Of a DNA stretch of 64,000 nucleotides, positions 24,853-38,000 are shown in pieces. This DNA is from Stenopsyche tienmushanensis (lineage: Eukaryota > Arthropoda > Insecta > Trichoptera > Stenopsychidae): NCBI GenBank assembly GCA_008973525.1, contig WACJ01000083.1, positions 930,001 through 994,000 of the forward strand, written 5' to 3'. Numbering within the stretch: the stretch's first letter is position 1; every line of letters starts with the position of its first letter. The notes under the pieces are model-generated. The model worked only from the letters and a program-made list of their open reading frames with translations. It searched no databases and had not been told where the DNA came from. The position numbers were made by a program, and so were the translations under genes.

Positions 24853-26000
24853 CTGACGTTCGGCGCGACGGCGCTGCCAACCGCGCGGACGATCGTCGCC
24901 CGGACGGCCGGACGTCTCGCCCGGACGTCGGGCCCGAGCGACTCGGACGCCGTCGCGCGGGCGATTCGAAAGATCGAAAGTCGCGCGCCGGAAGCGCCGG
25001 GCGAAGGAAAGGGGGAAACGGGGAAAACGGGGAAAAGCGAGGGAGGGCGGTCGGCGCAGGCGCGACGGGAGGGGCGCAGTGCGGGTCCGTATCGAGCGGG
25101 CTCGGCGCGGGTTCGGCGCGGGGCAGTCGCGCTCGCGGCGGGCATGGCGCGCGCGCTGCGGCTGCTGCCGCTGGCGCTGCCGCTGCTGCTGCTGCAGCCG
25201 GGGGCCCGCGTGCGTCCGCCCGCGGAGGGTGCGGGGGCGGGGGCGGGCTCGGGGGCGCTCGCGCTCGCGCTCGAGAGGCCCGAGTTCGAGTACGGGTCCG
25301 AGGAGGAGGTGGAGCGCGACGCCGACAACGCGACGGTGGCCCCCGCGCTCGACGCGGTGGACGACTCGGGCGCGAACAAGACGGCGCCGCTGTTCCCGCC
25401 GGACCTCTTCACGGAGCTGCAGCGGCGGCAGGGCGCGATCGCGCTGCACATCCTCGGCCTCGTGTACATGTTCGTCGCGCTCGCCGTCGTGTGCGACGAG
25501 TTCTTCGTGCCGGCGCTGGACGTGATCATCGAGAAGCTGCAGATCAGCGACGACGTGGCCGGCGCGACGTTCATGGCCGCCGGCGGGAGCGCGCCGGAGC
25601 TCTTCACGTCGGTCATCGGCGTGTTCGTCTCGTTCGACGACGTCGGCATCGGCACCATCGTCGGCTCGGCCGTCTTCAACATCCTCTTCGTGATCGGCAT
25701 GTGCGCGCTCTTCTCGAGGACGGTGCTGTCGCTCACCTGGTGGCCGCTCTTCCGCGACTGCACCTTCTACTCGGCCAGCCTCATCGCGCTCATCTACTTC
25801 TTCCGCGACAACAACATCCACTGGCAGGAGGCGCTCGTGCTCTTCTGCATCTACATCGGCTACGTCAGCTTCATGCGCTGGAACACTCAGTTCGAAAGAC
25901 TCGTTAAAAAAGTGATATACAAGAACAGAGTGACGAGAGTGCGCAGCACCGACCAGCTGATGCCCGCGGTGAGCGCCCCCTTCTCTTTCAGCACCGAGCC
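23100..26000. other. GC/CpG-rich island spanning NUDCD1 and NCKX exon 1
   Basis: From about 23.1 to 26.0 kb the sequence is dominated by G and C with very frequent CpG, in contrast to AT-rich flanks on both sides. It spans coding exons, the 71-base NUDCD1 intron and the intergenic promoter, so it is not explained by protein composition alone. Edges are rather sharp: AT-rich sequence resumes after about 26,000 and below about 23,100. Confidence 0.85.
24853..25143. promoter_or_regulatory. Divergent promoter of NUDCD1 and NCKX
   Basis: Only 291 bp separate the two start codons. The stretch is CpG-rich with no TATA box and includes a purine-rich run (GGAAAGGGGGAAACGGGGAA region, 25005-25045). 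It must hold both 5' UTRs and, most simply, one shared bidirectional core promoter. Confidence 0.6.
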
Positions 26001-29000
26001 CCGTCGCGCGCCGCTTTCCTTTCCAACCAAACAAATCATATCTCCCTACTCTATGACATCTTCATCATCCCTCATACGATCACGTGCTGCTCCTTAAAAC
26101 TATAATTTACGGTCTTGCAGCCTGTCAGAATGTCTGGATCGTCTTGTATGATAAAATTATGTCATCAAGTTCATTTTATGCGTATCTATTAAAAATACTC
26201 CAAGATTTTCATTATGGCTACATTTTGGGATTGTTTAACTTTATTCCTATAAATTGATCATTTTCTAAATGCAATTTCAAACCATTGTCAGCCGACGCAA
26301 TTTCTTCTCAGACTTCTATATTGTGTAGTAAAAATCACTTTTTAAAAAATTCAAAGCATCCTTTCCTAACAAAAAATCATGAAATGATCATTGTACTTCA
26401 GAAGACATTCATAGATGTTTATTAAATAATGTTCCCATCAATGCGATTTTCTATACAGATTATGAAAGCTTTTTCCATTTTTTCAACGATTACTATGCAT
26501 GTACCAGCAATATACGCCACAATCGAGCGCGAAAAATCGAAGCCACGTTGGTTGTATTCACATTTTTAACAGCAATGCGACTTCTTCTTGCTCATTGAGA
26601 GCAAGAGGAGTACAAATTGGATCAATAAATAGATGGAACAAAAAATCAATATATGATTAAAATATATCTTGCTGTAATAATTGTATGCATGGACATCAAA
26701 TTCTTTCAGCCTTTTCTATTTTCGTTCGACCGCGTGGCTTCAGTGGCGGTTGATTTGGTCAGTTCTTTTGCAGCATTGCTGTCTTCTCTTCCTTGCTTTT
26801 TATAATTTTTCCAGATTCTTCACATCCCGATGGAAAATATCAGCGAAGAACAACGCTGGAGAGTCTGCTTTTGTCTAGTTTTAATTCTTCCTGCCTTGAG
26901 ATGATGCCTTTTCTTTTTACAATGAGGCTGATCATGGCTCACCTCTCTGGTTAAACAATCTTCTATCCTATAGTGAAATCTATCAGGCTTTTATCTAGAA
27001 CTAGCCTATCAGAGATGGAATATTTTTAATCTCTCGGTCAAATTTGTTGGCCTCCACAATAAGAGAGTCCAAGATCTAATCCACCATAGCATTTGGCCCA
27101 TAACAACGATATACACAGGGTCGTTTTTTTTATTAGTATGAGCATTTGTGTATTTGCGCCATTAAAAACGGCGCCCTATGAAATATGAACGTATTAGGCG
27201 TCGATCGAATTTTTAGATATTCATTACCCCGTGAACTTAATTACTAATGACCGCTCATATTTCGAGGTCCAAATTTCGAATTTTTCGACCCGTGTAAACA
27301 CAGGCGTATATTTATTTTTCCGTGACAAATTTTCACATCGGTCAAGCTGAAAGTTTCCCCCGAAGAATATCGAATGAGCCGGCCGCGGAAAATTTTTCAT
27401 CGTCAGGCGAATTTTCGCCGTTACGTAAAGCCGCCAAATTCATCATTAATAATATTTTCATCCCCCCAAGACGAAGGGGGCCATTTCGAAACATGCGGAG
27501 GGAATGTTGAAAGTCTTAGAGAATGAGAAAATTTGATTTTATGCATTGATTTTTTAAATATTTGCCAATGAAAACGGTAAGCTAGACAATAAAGCTGTGT
27601 GTTGTGTAATATATAATATAATAGGCTTGCTACACCCACAGTACAGGCGGCGCGGCGCATGCGCGTGACGTCGTGATGCGATGGACATGGACATAATACA
27701 AATGTTATTCTTCTCTCATTTTTCTACATTGCAACTTGAAGTTTTACGTTTCGTGATGTTCGAGCCAATTTGCCCTGTCGCGTCTATACAAAAGGATGAG
27801 CATAAATCTCTTGAATTCTCTGGGGCGTCTTTTGTTAAGTTTTATTTGTGAACTTTCACCCAGCGAGTCACCATGGTGAACGTATCGAAGAACGCTTTTC
27901 TGTAGAGAATTCGGATGATTATTGAAGACTTTCCATTGGAGCAGCTTTCCTTAATTTGACACGTTGGTTTTAAAGGAGAGCTTTCTGTACAAAATCCAGT
28001 TTCTTCTCTTCTCCCAAGGATAAGAATTCGCTCCTATACTATACTATTTCATCAATATTATTAAAATATGTTTCTATTAAGCAGCATTTGATCATTATAT
28101 AATTTTCACTATTACCATCTTAATCATCCTATGCTTCAGCCAAAATTTAGCAACAATCATTTAAGAGTACTCTTTGAACTTTTTGTGCCCCAAGAAGTTC
28201 TTCTTGGTCAATCCATTGTCATTGTTACAAATATTTGAAGTCGAAATCATGCTAAAGAATCCATCACCAAAAATACCACTAGGTTCATAGTCTGCTATGA
28301 TATCATAAAAATATTTTATACAATCTTATATCTAAATAAGAAATGGATTTTAAATGCATTACATTTTTGGCACAAATTATAAATTAGTAATATTTTTATG
28401 AAAGGATTTCCTTTGATTTTGCAAAAATACTAAGATCATCTTCTAAAGCTCAATTTAAGATTTAAATTCAATCGATGGTTCTGTGATAATATTTAAATAA
28501 TACGAAGTTGTTGTTGAGATAAAATGGCAATGTTCGAAAATTATATTTTCCTAGGGATAGAGGGTTTTTATATTATATTTTCTCATCGTCTTCCATACTT
28601 AAATTAGACATTCAGGATGGATCGAGATGAATCTGGATGTCGTTATTGCATTTCATGATGCTTTAAAAATTAATGACTAGGATTTACTCATTGTTATATT
28701 TTTACGTCGGAATTTCATTGCGAATATCTGTTTTATGGCGAGAAAATGCTTCATCGAAAAAATATTTATGCTGAAGTCTGCCAGCATCTTCAAGCATGTA
28801 CTAAATGCTATAAGTAAGTTCTCGAAGTATTGCATATGGATTAGCAGCTTCCACTGGGGCTTGTAAATCTTCATCACTAACGAAGGTTTTGGATTTTCCT
28901 CGAAGTTCATATTATCAGAACGATTTTTTGCACCATTTTTGAACTGTTCTCTTATAGATCGAATCTTCTTTGAAAGTTCTATTGACATTTGGTGTTCATT

Positions 29001-32000
29001 ATTTAGGCTTTGAGGGCAATTGCTTGCAGTTTATACGCATATATCATCGATTTAAGATAAACCCAAAGGAATAAGTCTAAAGGCGTTAAATCGCACGCAT
29101 CGCAAGGTTCTCGTGTCCAACCGGTCCGATCTTTGGACCGCTGACACATCGAAATAGCGCCTCGCGATCGGACGCCATGCCCGGACATGTCCACAGAACA
29201 TGGTCTGCGTTCATGAATGGATCCTGAATCTGTGAAGAGAAGTCCTAAACCGCCCGTGTCTCGTGAGGAACTGGGACGTTCAGTAATTCAGGACGACCCA
29301 GCGATATTCAGTAGTATTTGTCATATACTACTGAATAATTTTTATGATATTGTTTTAATAACATGGTCGTTATAATCTAACAAATTTCGAGCATCCCTAT
29401 TGAAAGTCCCTGTTTAAAGCAAAGAATAAAGGACACTCTATATAGATCAATAAATTGTTCCGTGTCTCACTCCAGCTCGACTTTGCCGTTTATAATAGTT
29501 GCGTTGAGCTTTCCAGCAAAAATAAGACAATAGATTCAAAGGTCAGGACATCCATTAAAATCGAATGATAGAAGGTAGCAGAACGTGCTTATTATCATGG
29601 CATGCTCCGTTTTGGAAACTCAGTCATGTCTGATCGGCGGTGATTATCTGAAATACGATTTTCGAGAAGAGATTACGATTTTCGACTTAAATTGCCATTA
29701 AACGGCAGTTCACCGGGCTTTCGCAGGGCGGAGAAAAAGAAATAAACACGGCAAACCCCTCTTATCTCTCGCACGCATCCGGCAAAATTATCAACCCTCC
29801 CCCCCCCCCCGAACAACAATAATTTAATCATCTTCGATTCGGCAAAGGTGGGCGAAGGCCCCCAAACAACAAACACGTATTTGCAGATCTGCGCAACTTA
29901 TTCATCGGAAGCGCTCGGATTTTATCGGAGCCGGTGGAAGATTAATGGAGCCACCCTTGAAATCTCAATCCACCGCCGAAAACACAATTCATCATCCGGG
30001 AATGGCCGCGCTCCAGAATGCGAATCGAAATGTCGTCATTACCGAGTCGTATCGAATAAATGCGAAGAACAAAACGGCGTTCGAAAAATGCCCCGGCGCT
30101 TTTGGGCGGGCTTTGGGCGGCGTAAATTGTTGGAAATTCAGCATCCGGGATGTTCATATTTAAGCGACCCGTAGACAGTAATGGATGGAGGAAATTATAT
30201 TTATTGAAAGAAATTCTTTATTGAATTTTCTCTCGGGAAGCTTTGTTGCCGCCCGTTTATGGGTATTAAATTCGCCCCGAACGAGCTTTAAGGGGAAGGT
30301 TATGACGTTAAACACCATTAAGTTCTCGCCAGATTTTAAAAATACCGACAAAAAAGAGACGCTCAGAGCAAGCACATTATTCTGATGGATATGACTTCAT
30401 TAATAGATGCAACCGATAATAATTACGGCTTAATTGTTATACCTCGTCTGAATTTATCGCTTCATTCTGTTTCTGGCGAATAGTCTAATATTTAATGACG
30501 TTATATATTAGGGGTATAAGAAATGGATGTGGTAGGGCAGTCTAATCTATACATAGCATAAAGTAACCAATAAACTAGTAGCTTGCCTATTTTATTATAT
30601 ATTACACAAACACAACTTCATCTTTCAGCTAACAATTTCCGCAATGCAATATTTTCCATCTGATTCGCAGTTTTTCAATTCTTGAAAAAACTCTTCAGTT
30701 TGGATTTATAATCCTCGTTCAAATGATGTTCAACTTTAGTTATTTTTCGAAAACGTTTTAGAGTATGATTCATGGACCGTAATAAAGAAAGTAATCGGAA
30801 GGAACATGATCTAAAAATTATAAATTAACCACTGCGAATAATCCTATCCTTAATTTACCACATGTGGAAGACAAATAGGAAACCACCACATTAATTCCTT
30901 TCCTTAGTAAGATCTCCTATGGAGATTGCCTATATTCGATAGTTCGGATATGGCACATTAAGAAGAATTTCCACTTTTTAAATGTGGATATCAAATTCAA
31001 TATTCAAACGCCATTAAAGTTTTGGACCTACCCGAAAAATCTATGGCGTTGAATCAATGCGATCAAACCGGGAGGTTATGGACATGCACAGCAAAGTGCT
31101 GATCGTTAGCTTCGTTTTTACCAGGCAAACCGTGTAACATACAAAATTTTTCGAATCGTCTTAGAATCAAACCAGAATGGCAGCATATCCACATTAGCTA
31201 GATCTGTGATATTAGAAAGAACGCAGAATATGTGAATTTGGGTGACCAGAAGTAAGAGGTTTAGTACAGACGTAAATAGCGGAATATGTAGTTGGTAGCC
31301 GGATCTTTTTAATATGGATGTTAGAGCCACATATATATGTGTTGTGTAGGCGATTTACTATCCACACGTAGTAGCGCTATTAACAGCGACATCTTACATC
31401 TCTCTTCAGTTGCAATGTGTTATTTTAACAGCGCCATCTCTTGTGGCCCTACGGAGACATTGCATCTGCATACCGACCGATCGCTTTTTGCGCGTGCATC
31501 GTTGCCGGTTGGATAATGACACGCAGGAGGTGGGAGTCGGGAGAGTCCGCGGTTAGCCTTGGCTGCGGGAGGTCGTCCTTCCTGCAGCCAGATCTCTCTC
31601 GTTCTCTAGTGTGAAATAAATAGTTATTTAGAGAAGAGAGTATTTCTATTCGACGCCCGTCTATTCCCATACATTCGTCCTTCCAACATCACTGTTAGTA
31701 AAGTTTGTTCTATAGACCTTAAAAAATCAAATCTGAAGAAATTGTTTGGTGTACTGCAGAATAGCATTCTGTCCATTTACCATAATCGGGCGCAACTGCG
31801 CTTGGGGCGCAAAACGCAGAATACCGACCCGGTCGAGAGTTGTACATGGTTTTTATTTAACTCGACCATTTTACTTTATATGAACCAGCATTGATTAACT
31901 CTGTCCATTTAAAAAAAAATACTAAGCTGTCTAATCCTTTTTTTCTTCGCTATCGCTTAAAAAATGGGTCGACTCAGCCAACAAAATAAAGACAACAATA

Positions 32001-35000
32001 TTTTCGACCGATTCGATAACTTTGTTTCATAATGAGAGTTTGTAATCGTTCTGGTACGGAATCCAATTGCGAGGCGCTCATTCGTCACATCAGCGGTCCG
32101 AAAAGCGGACCGATTGGACATACAAACCTTGTGGTGGCCGCTACTTCCTCTTTTAATCTACTTAATTCTCCAATATCCACTTTTATTCTTCAAGAACTTC
32201 TAGTTTTCTTGCGTAACATTACGAAAGGCTTTATTTTAAATCTTCGCTTTTATGCCTGAGCCTCATGCCAGACTTTGTCGAAAGCTTGCGACATTTCAAT
32301 ATCAGTTATAGCCACAAGTTTATATTTAAGCTCTAATCGATGACTAGTGAGTTAATAGATTTTCATCGTTGCGTCAAATACTAATTTGTACAACATCATT
32401 TCAACATCAGATTTTAAAAATGTCGCCAAAAAGGGACCCTCAGAGCAAACACATTATTCTGATGGATATGGCTCCATTTTTAGATGCAGCCGATAACGAT
32501 TACGGCTTAATTGTGATACTCCCCATGAAGTTATCGCCTCATTTTGTCGCTGATGAGCTGAAGATCGAAGATGTTAATGAATGCAAATTGATTATATGGC
32601 TTGATTGATGCTCGGATCGAACGAGGAAATTGCCCATTGATTCGTTTAAGGCTCAGTAAACGTGCACTTTGTAAGCTATTATTAGAAAATTGGCTATACA
32701 TATTGCGAGCAAATCGCTCAAAACGCTTGCCTTTATTAATAGCATGTTTTCTATTTAATATATGCAGCATAAATGCTCCAAAAATCATCTATTTAGAAAC
32801 TCAAATTACAGTCCTCCCCGATATTTGTCATCTGCTCTGATAAGGGTTGAATTCTTTTGTATGGATCATACTTGAGCAATCATTAAAAAAAATGCATAGA
32901 ATCGAGTGTACATTTCAACAAACGCCAGTTGTAATATAATATACTAATTAGAGCACGTTGATTAAATACTGATTCATTAGAAATGGCGAAGGAATTTGAA
33001 ATTGAAACAAGTACATAACGACCAGCTTTCAGATTTCTATGGGCTTAAGTTTTAAATCTCGTGCTGAAGAATACGCCTCTGATTGTTGGCGTAGAAAAAC
33101 TTCTTACAAAAACGTCTTATTGTATGAATTCTTTCATTTTTTTCTAATTGTTCGCAATACAGTTATGCTGTGAGGGCCTTTTTTACTTTTATATAGGTCG
33201 AGGGGTCGAAATAGATTCTTATTCCGGCGAAAGCTACTTTTTTATTGTGTGAATGTTATACGAAATCTGTTTTTCATAAAATTATATCCGGATAAGAGAT
33301 ATGATCTTATACTATGGACCGTTTACAATCGAGCTTTCTTAAAATTTCTTTGGTTGTTTGGGGAAGAAGATCCATTTGTTATTCCAAGACGACGTTATCA
33401 ATTTTGAAGGGTTTTCTTTCTTCCCATTCGGGGTACACCTTTAAGATTTTTATCACCATTTTTAGATTCATCGAAGCATCGATGGCCCTTGTTAAATCTT
33501 ATAGCAATCAACATAAACATCGCAAATAAAAATAGCAAATTAAACAAAGGGTGATTTTTACCCCTAAAAGTATAAATTTAATAAAACAATTCACAAAAAT
33601 TTTGTCATCTACATCAACAACATGATAATGTGCGGTATTTAACTGATTCAAACGTCTTATAATAAATATTATATGTACTTAATATTGCAATACTTTAATT
33701 TTGTTCCCGCGTTACAATTTTAGCCACGTCTTCAAGATCTTCAAAGGCTCATAAACTTAAAATACAATGAAGATGACTTGCGCAACGAAGCTACAAGAAT
33801 AATCCATCGAACGCATTGAACGGACCGAATGGCGACTATCATTCATATATAAAACCGTTGATTTGAAGCCTTTAAATGCCACAAACATGGCACTGCCTGT
33901 ATTGGTTTTGGCACCGACCGCACAATGCCATTAATTACGAGCACTTCTTTGGCATTGCTCCCATTTTACAGAGCGAAATCGCTCCAAATACGGGAAAAGG
34001 CCGTTCGGGAACATATCCGTTCGTTTGAGGATCCGGGCATCGAAATAGCGCGCGCTGACCCTGGATTGGGCTCCTTAAAAGCATAAAATTTTATCTTTAT
34101 CTCTCTATCCTTGGGGCTAGAAATATCTGGAAGACGATGCTTCCGACTCGGGCTTATGTGGAATCGCACTTCCTAATAGGGGATCGTCGGACAAGTTTGA
34201 ATTTTCGCAGACGTCATATCCGTTGGTCGTAAACGTATTCGATGGCCAACGTCTTGGGATTTAGGGATTCCACGAGAAGTCTGGGGCTTTATTATATTTC
34301 GGCGAAGTTCGTCCTCTCTCCTGCTGTAATATAATATTCCAATACTTTTATATGTCGGGAAAAACGATGCCATTGGAGTCTTGGATTATTTTGACAGGGA
34401 TATCTACGTAAAATGCAAAAATTTCACCAATTTTAAATAGTAATTAAATCTCAAATGCTAAAAGATCATGTTTCCATACCTCACTGCCTTATTTTAGATT
34501 GATGCTATTCTCATTTTGGGTTTATCAACGTATCATTCATCATTATTATTGGCCAATGAATTTAATTTATTTTTCTTTGTGTGCAGCATGGAAACGCGGC
34601 GACGTCGAGCGAGACGTCGGTTGGAACAGGAGCTGGAGCGGGGAGCAGAGCTGGAGCAGAGCTTCAACCTTGTGCTCCACCACCGGGGGGTGCCAAATTC
34701 CGGCATGGCCTCTTACAACTTATGATCCACACCATCGATCCAATGCACGACGGTAAATCATTTCATATTCAATAGTTTAAACAGAGCCGTAGCAAGGGGG
34801 TGGCAAAGCAGGCGCCCAGAAACAATATTTTCGATCGATTGTAGAATTTAAACAACCCACCCAATCAGTCTTCTTCGGACAACTTTGTTTTGTAATGAGA
34901 ATTCGTATTCGTTATGTAGATGTTGTGTATGTTTGGGAATGGCGTCCGATTGCGAGGTGTCATGTCAGCGATCCGAAAAGCGGACCGGTTGGATACACAG

Positions 35001-38000
35001 ACCTTGTTGTGGCCATTCCGTCCTTATTTAGGGCTTTTAAATACTTAATCCAATATAAAAATATATTGGATTAAGTATTTAAATTTAAAAAAAATTGGAT
35101 TTCCGGAGGGGAGGGGGCGTATGTTAGATACTTGTCACGGGCGCTTCAGATCCTCGTTACGGCTCTGAGTTTAAAATACATTTTCAACACCGTTGTGCCC
35201 TTTAAAGGCTATTTTTCTAACCCAACGTACAAGATCTATGTACACTATCGACAATAAGTTTGGAAACACCTAGCATATTATTGAATTTTATATATATATA
35301 CATAAAAAAATATTTTACACTACAAAATTAAGGCTTTTTAAACATAGTAATTGCTAAAAAAATGAATATTTCTATCAAAGAAACGAAAAGAGATGCAGAA
35401 GAATATTCGGACAAAGATTTACATCCCAGCAAGATTATGGCCTCAAGCATACTTTAAAATTTGTACCATTTTTTAAATACTCTTTAGCAATGATTTTTTT
35501 TTAATTAACTCCAGCAACTTCCAGACTTGTTTCGAGCTATTGTGGGATGAGATTGATTGAAAAGCAAAAAATCGTTTACCTTCCTAAAGCCAATATATTC
35601 TAGAATTATGATTTATATTAAGCGTTTTCAAACTTATTGTCGGCAGTGTGTGCAGTCAAATTGCTCCTGAAAATCTGCAGGAATGTTTTGTATTATGAAT
35701 ATATAGTATTCATAGCAAATCACCGCATGATATCCTCAGGTAGCAACAAATGTGGACAAGTCTTGGATCGATTATAATAGGCATTTGTATCGATTTGTTG
35801 ATATATTAGGTAAAGTGGACGAGAAAGCGACGCAGTTGCATGCCATCGCATCATTGAAGGTGCTCCTGGATGCGACGAAGCCAGCTGGATCAGGGGGTGG
35901 TTCGATGTCAGGGGCTGGAGCAGCAGCGAGCACTGCCAGTACGACGGCTAGTGCTGCTAGTGCTGCCAGCGCCCCCACTGCTGACCTGCCTAATGGGGCG
36001 CCACCAGATTCAACAGACCTGGTCAGTATCATTCGACTGTTTGCTACTGTATTTCCGTGGAAACGCTTCGAAAATAAAAATGTTTCAAAGCAAAAACATT
36101 CCAACGATCTTAAAATTAGTTACTATTGGTGAGAAGATAGAGCCTTTCATCTTCTCGAATCGTCAAGCGGCCCGAAAGATAAAGGCAATACTGCTTTTTT
36201 GAAGAGCTAGTTATAGTGGAGATAAAATATTATATAGATAATTTTTTTTTTGGCGGACCCCAACCCTTGTGATTTAATTTTTCAAACAAAACAACATTTC
36301 TTGGTCAAATATTGGTCAAAATAGATCTTCTTACAATTTTTTCTGTAAACCGCTGATCATATAAAAATTATGATTTTTTAGAAAATTCAAGTTTTTTGAC
36401 GTAATTATCTTAACCCAATAAATACCGTTAAAGATCAAAGAAATTGGACAAAAAAGTTCCTAAATACACAATTTTTTTCTAATTTAAAAAACCAACGCAT
36501 TAAAATCAAATTGGGAAGGTTATTTAGTATAGTTTTTTATTTAATTTTTATAGTAGTAAAATTAGTAAAAATCAAACTGTGGCTTGCATACCAATAGGGA
36601 AATATACTAAAAATTATTTTTGTCTAAGAGTAAGACTTTTTTTATATAAAAAAATGAAGGAGAAAGAATATGAAAATTATATACTATACAAAATATTGTA
36701 AACTCTATACAACAATAACAAAAAGTTTATCGTTTTTTTTTGTGTGTGTAAAGTAGAATTTATGAAACACACATATGTGTGTGGACCGTATTTATGAAGT
36801 CATCAGTCAGATATGACGAAATGAGATTTACTATTATTTTGTTTAACTAAATTAACACATTAATAACATTATTTGTGTAATAATTCCTACAAAGCTTATT
36901 CAATCGCGATGAGCTTTAAAAGTTGCAATACTTCAATCAAGTTTTCGCGCTACAACTTTAGCTACGTCTATTATAACCCTAGCCACTTTGTATCGAAAGT
37001 AGACGAGGTTTATTTAACAATAATTAATGTAAACTACTTGTAGAAAAAGAATTAGCTTTATAGATTTTAATTTAATACCGGTATGTACAATTATTCAGGC
37101 TTCGAAAATTATTATTAATGCTTTATAGAAATAGGTTGCGAATTTCGATTGCTTTCTCCTGTATTAAAGGAAAATATTAATATCTGGTCAGTCCAAAAGT
37201 TCATGCGCATTTTTGGGATTTTTTAAAAAAATGTAAATTATGTAGTTAAAGTGTTTAGTGGGATATGTATGGTGTGATTTAATATGAACTGTTAGAACCA
37301 AATCAAACTATTAATGGATATGTTTATAGTGTTGTTTAAACTTAGAGTTGATCCCCGGATATTGCCCCAAGTGATTTTAACTTATTTTGTGTCTTACAAT
37401 TTTTTTTACTAAAGAAAAAACTAAATTCTAAACAGGATGTACAAAATGGACTTTCAAGTTTTTTCCTATAAAAACCAGTGTTTTTCTACAGCAATGGAAT
37501 TAAAAAACTACCTGTAAGATGGCGAGAAACTGTAGATAGTGGAGGAAAACATATCATTGATTGAAATGTTAAATTATGTTTTGCTTAAACTATTTTTAAA
37601 AAAAAAAACCAAAAATGCGCATGAACTTTTGGACTGACCTGATACTTTTGATCTCCTTAAATTCTTATTATGGGATTTTTTTTGAAAAATGTCCCAAAAC
37701 TAAGCCCTTTGATTTATTGAGGATGTAAATTGTGAAAGCACCTCATATTATCTTCAACGATTTTCAGAATTGTTATGACTAGGGAATCCAATCCCGAGAT
37801 CCCAGATCCCGGACAGTTTTAGGTACTTAAGAATCCTGGGATTAGTAAACGTAATCCCGAGAAATTCGGGGTTGAAATTTTTATCTAACAGAAATCGTAC
37901 ACCTCACCAACACGATGAAGGCTACTAAATCGAGACATTTTAGACGAAATCTGGACGCTTGAAAACAGTGGCGTAATTACTAATTAACAAACTTAGGCGA

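Larger units (their letters stand above)
25969..34586. other. NCKX intron 1 (8.6 kb)
   Basis: Donor GTGAGC follows 25968; acceptor TGTGCAG precedes 34587. Contents: AT-rich sequence; a less AT-rich unique-looking tract at 27120-27520; DDE fragment at 28990-29200; another unique-looking tract at 29640-30380; a duplicated segment (30331-30485 and 32403-32560); repeat E copy 1 (30840-31000); an LTR-like repeat (31440-31690); a repeat G copy (32040-32135). No alternative coding exon was recognised. Confidence 0.7.
34753..35809. other. NCKX intron 2 (1.06 kb)
   Basis: Donor GTAAAT, acceptor TATTAG. It contains a repeat G copy at 34905-35025 and, directly after it, a perfect inverted repeat at 35036-35083. 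Otherwise AT-rich. Confidence 0.7.

Noticed and set aside
24853..26034. Minus-strand frame continuing upstream of the NUDCD1 start
   Set aside because: This is the antisense of NCKX exon 1 and the promoter; family alignment starts at the ATG at 24852.
23932..26097. Very long plus-strand frame (over 700 codons) across the GC island
   Set aside because: Only its part from 25144 encodes the NCKX protein. The upstream part is antisense to NUDCD1 and is open only because AT-rich stops are rare in GC-rich sequence; its composition is low-complexity Arg/Ala/Pro.
35752..35809. Possible extra NCKX coding sequence just before exon 3 ([14 protein letters not shown]...)
   Set aside because: The frame is open by chance through the intron end. 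The conserved join [10 protein letters not shown] and the TTAG acceptor at 35809 place the exon start at 35810.
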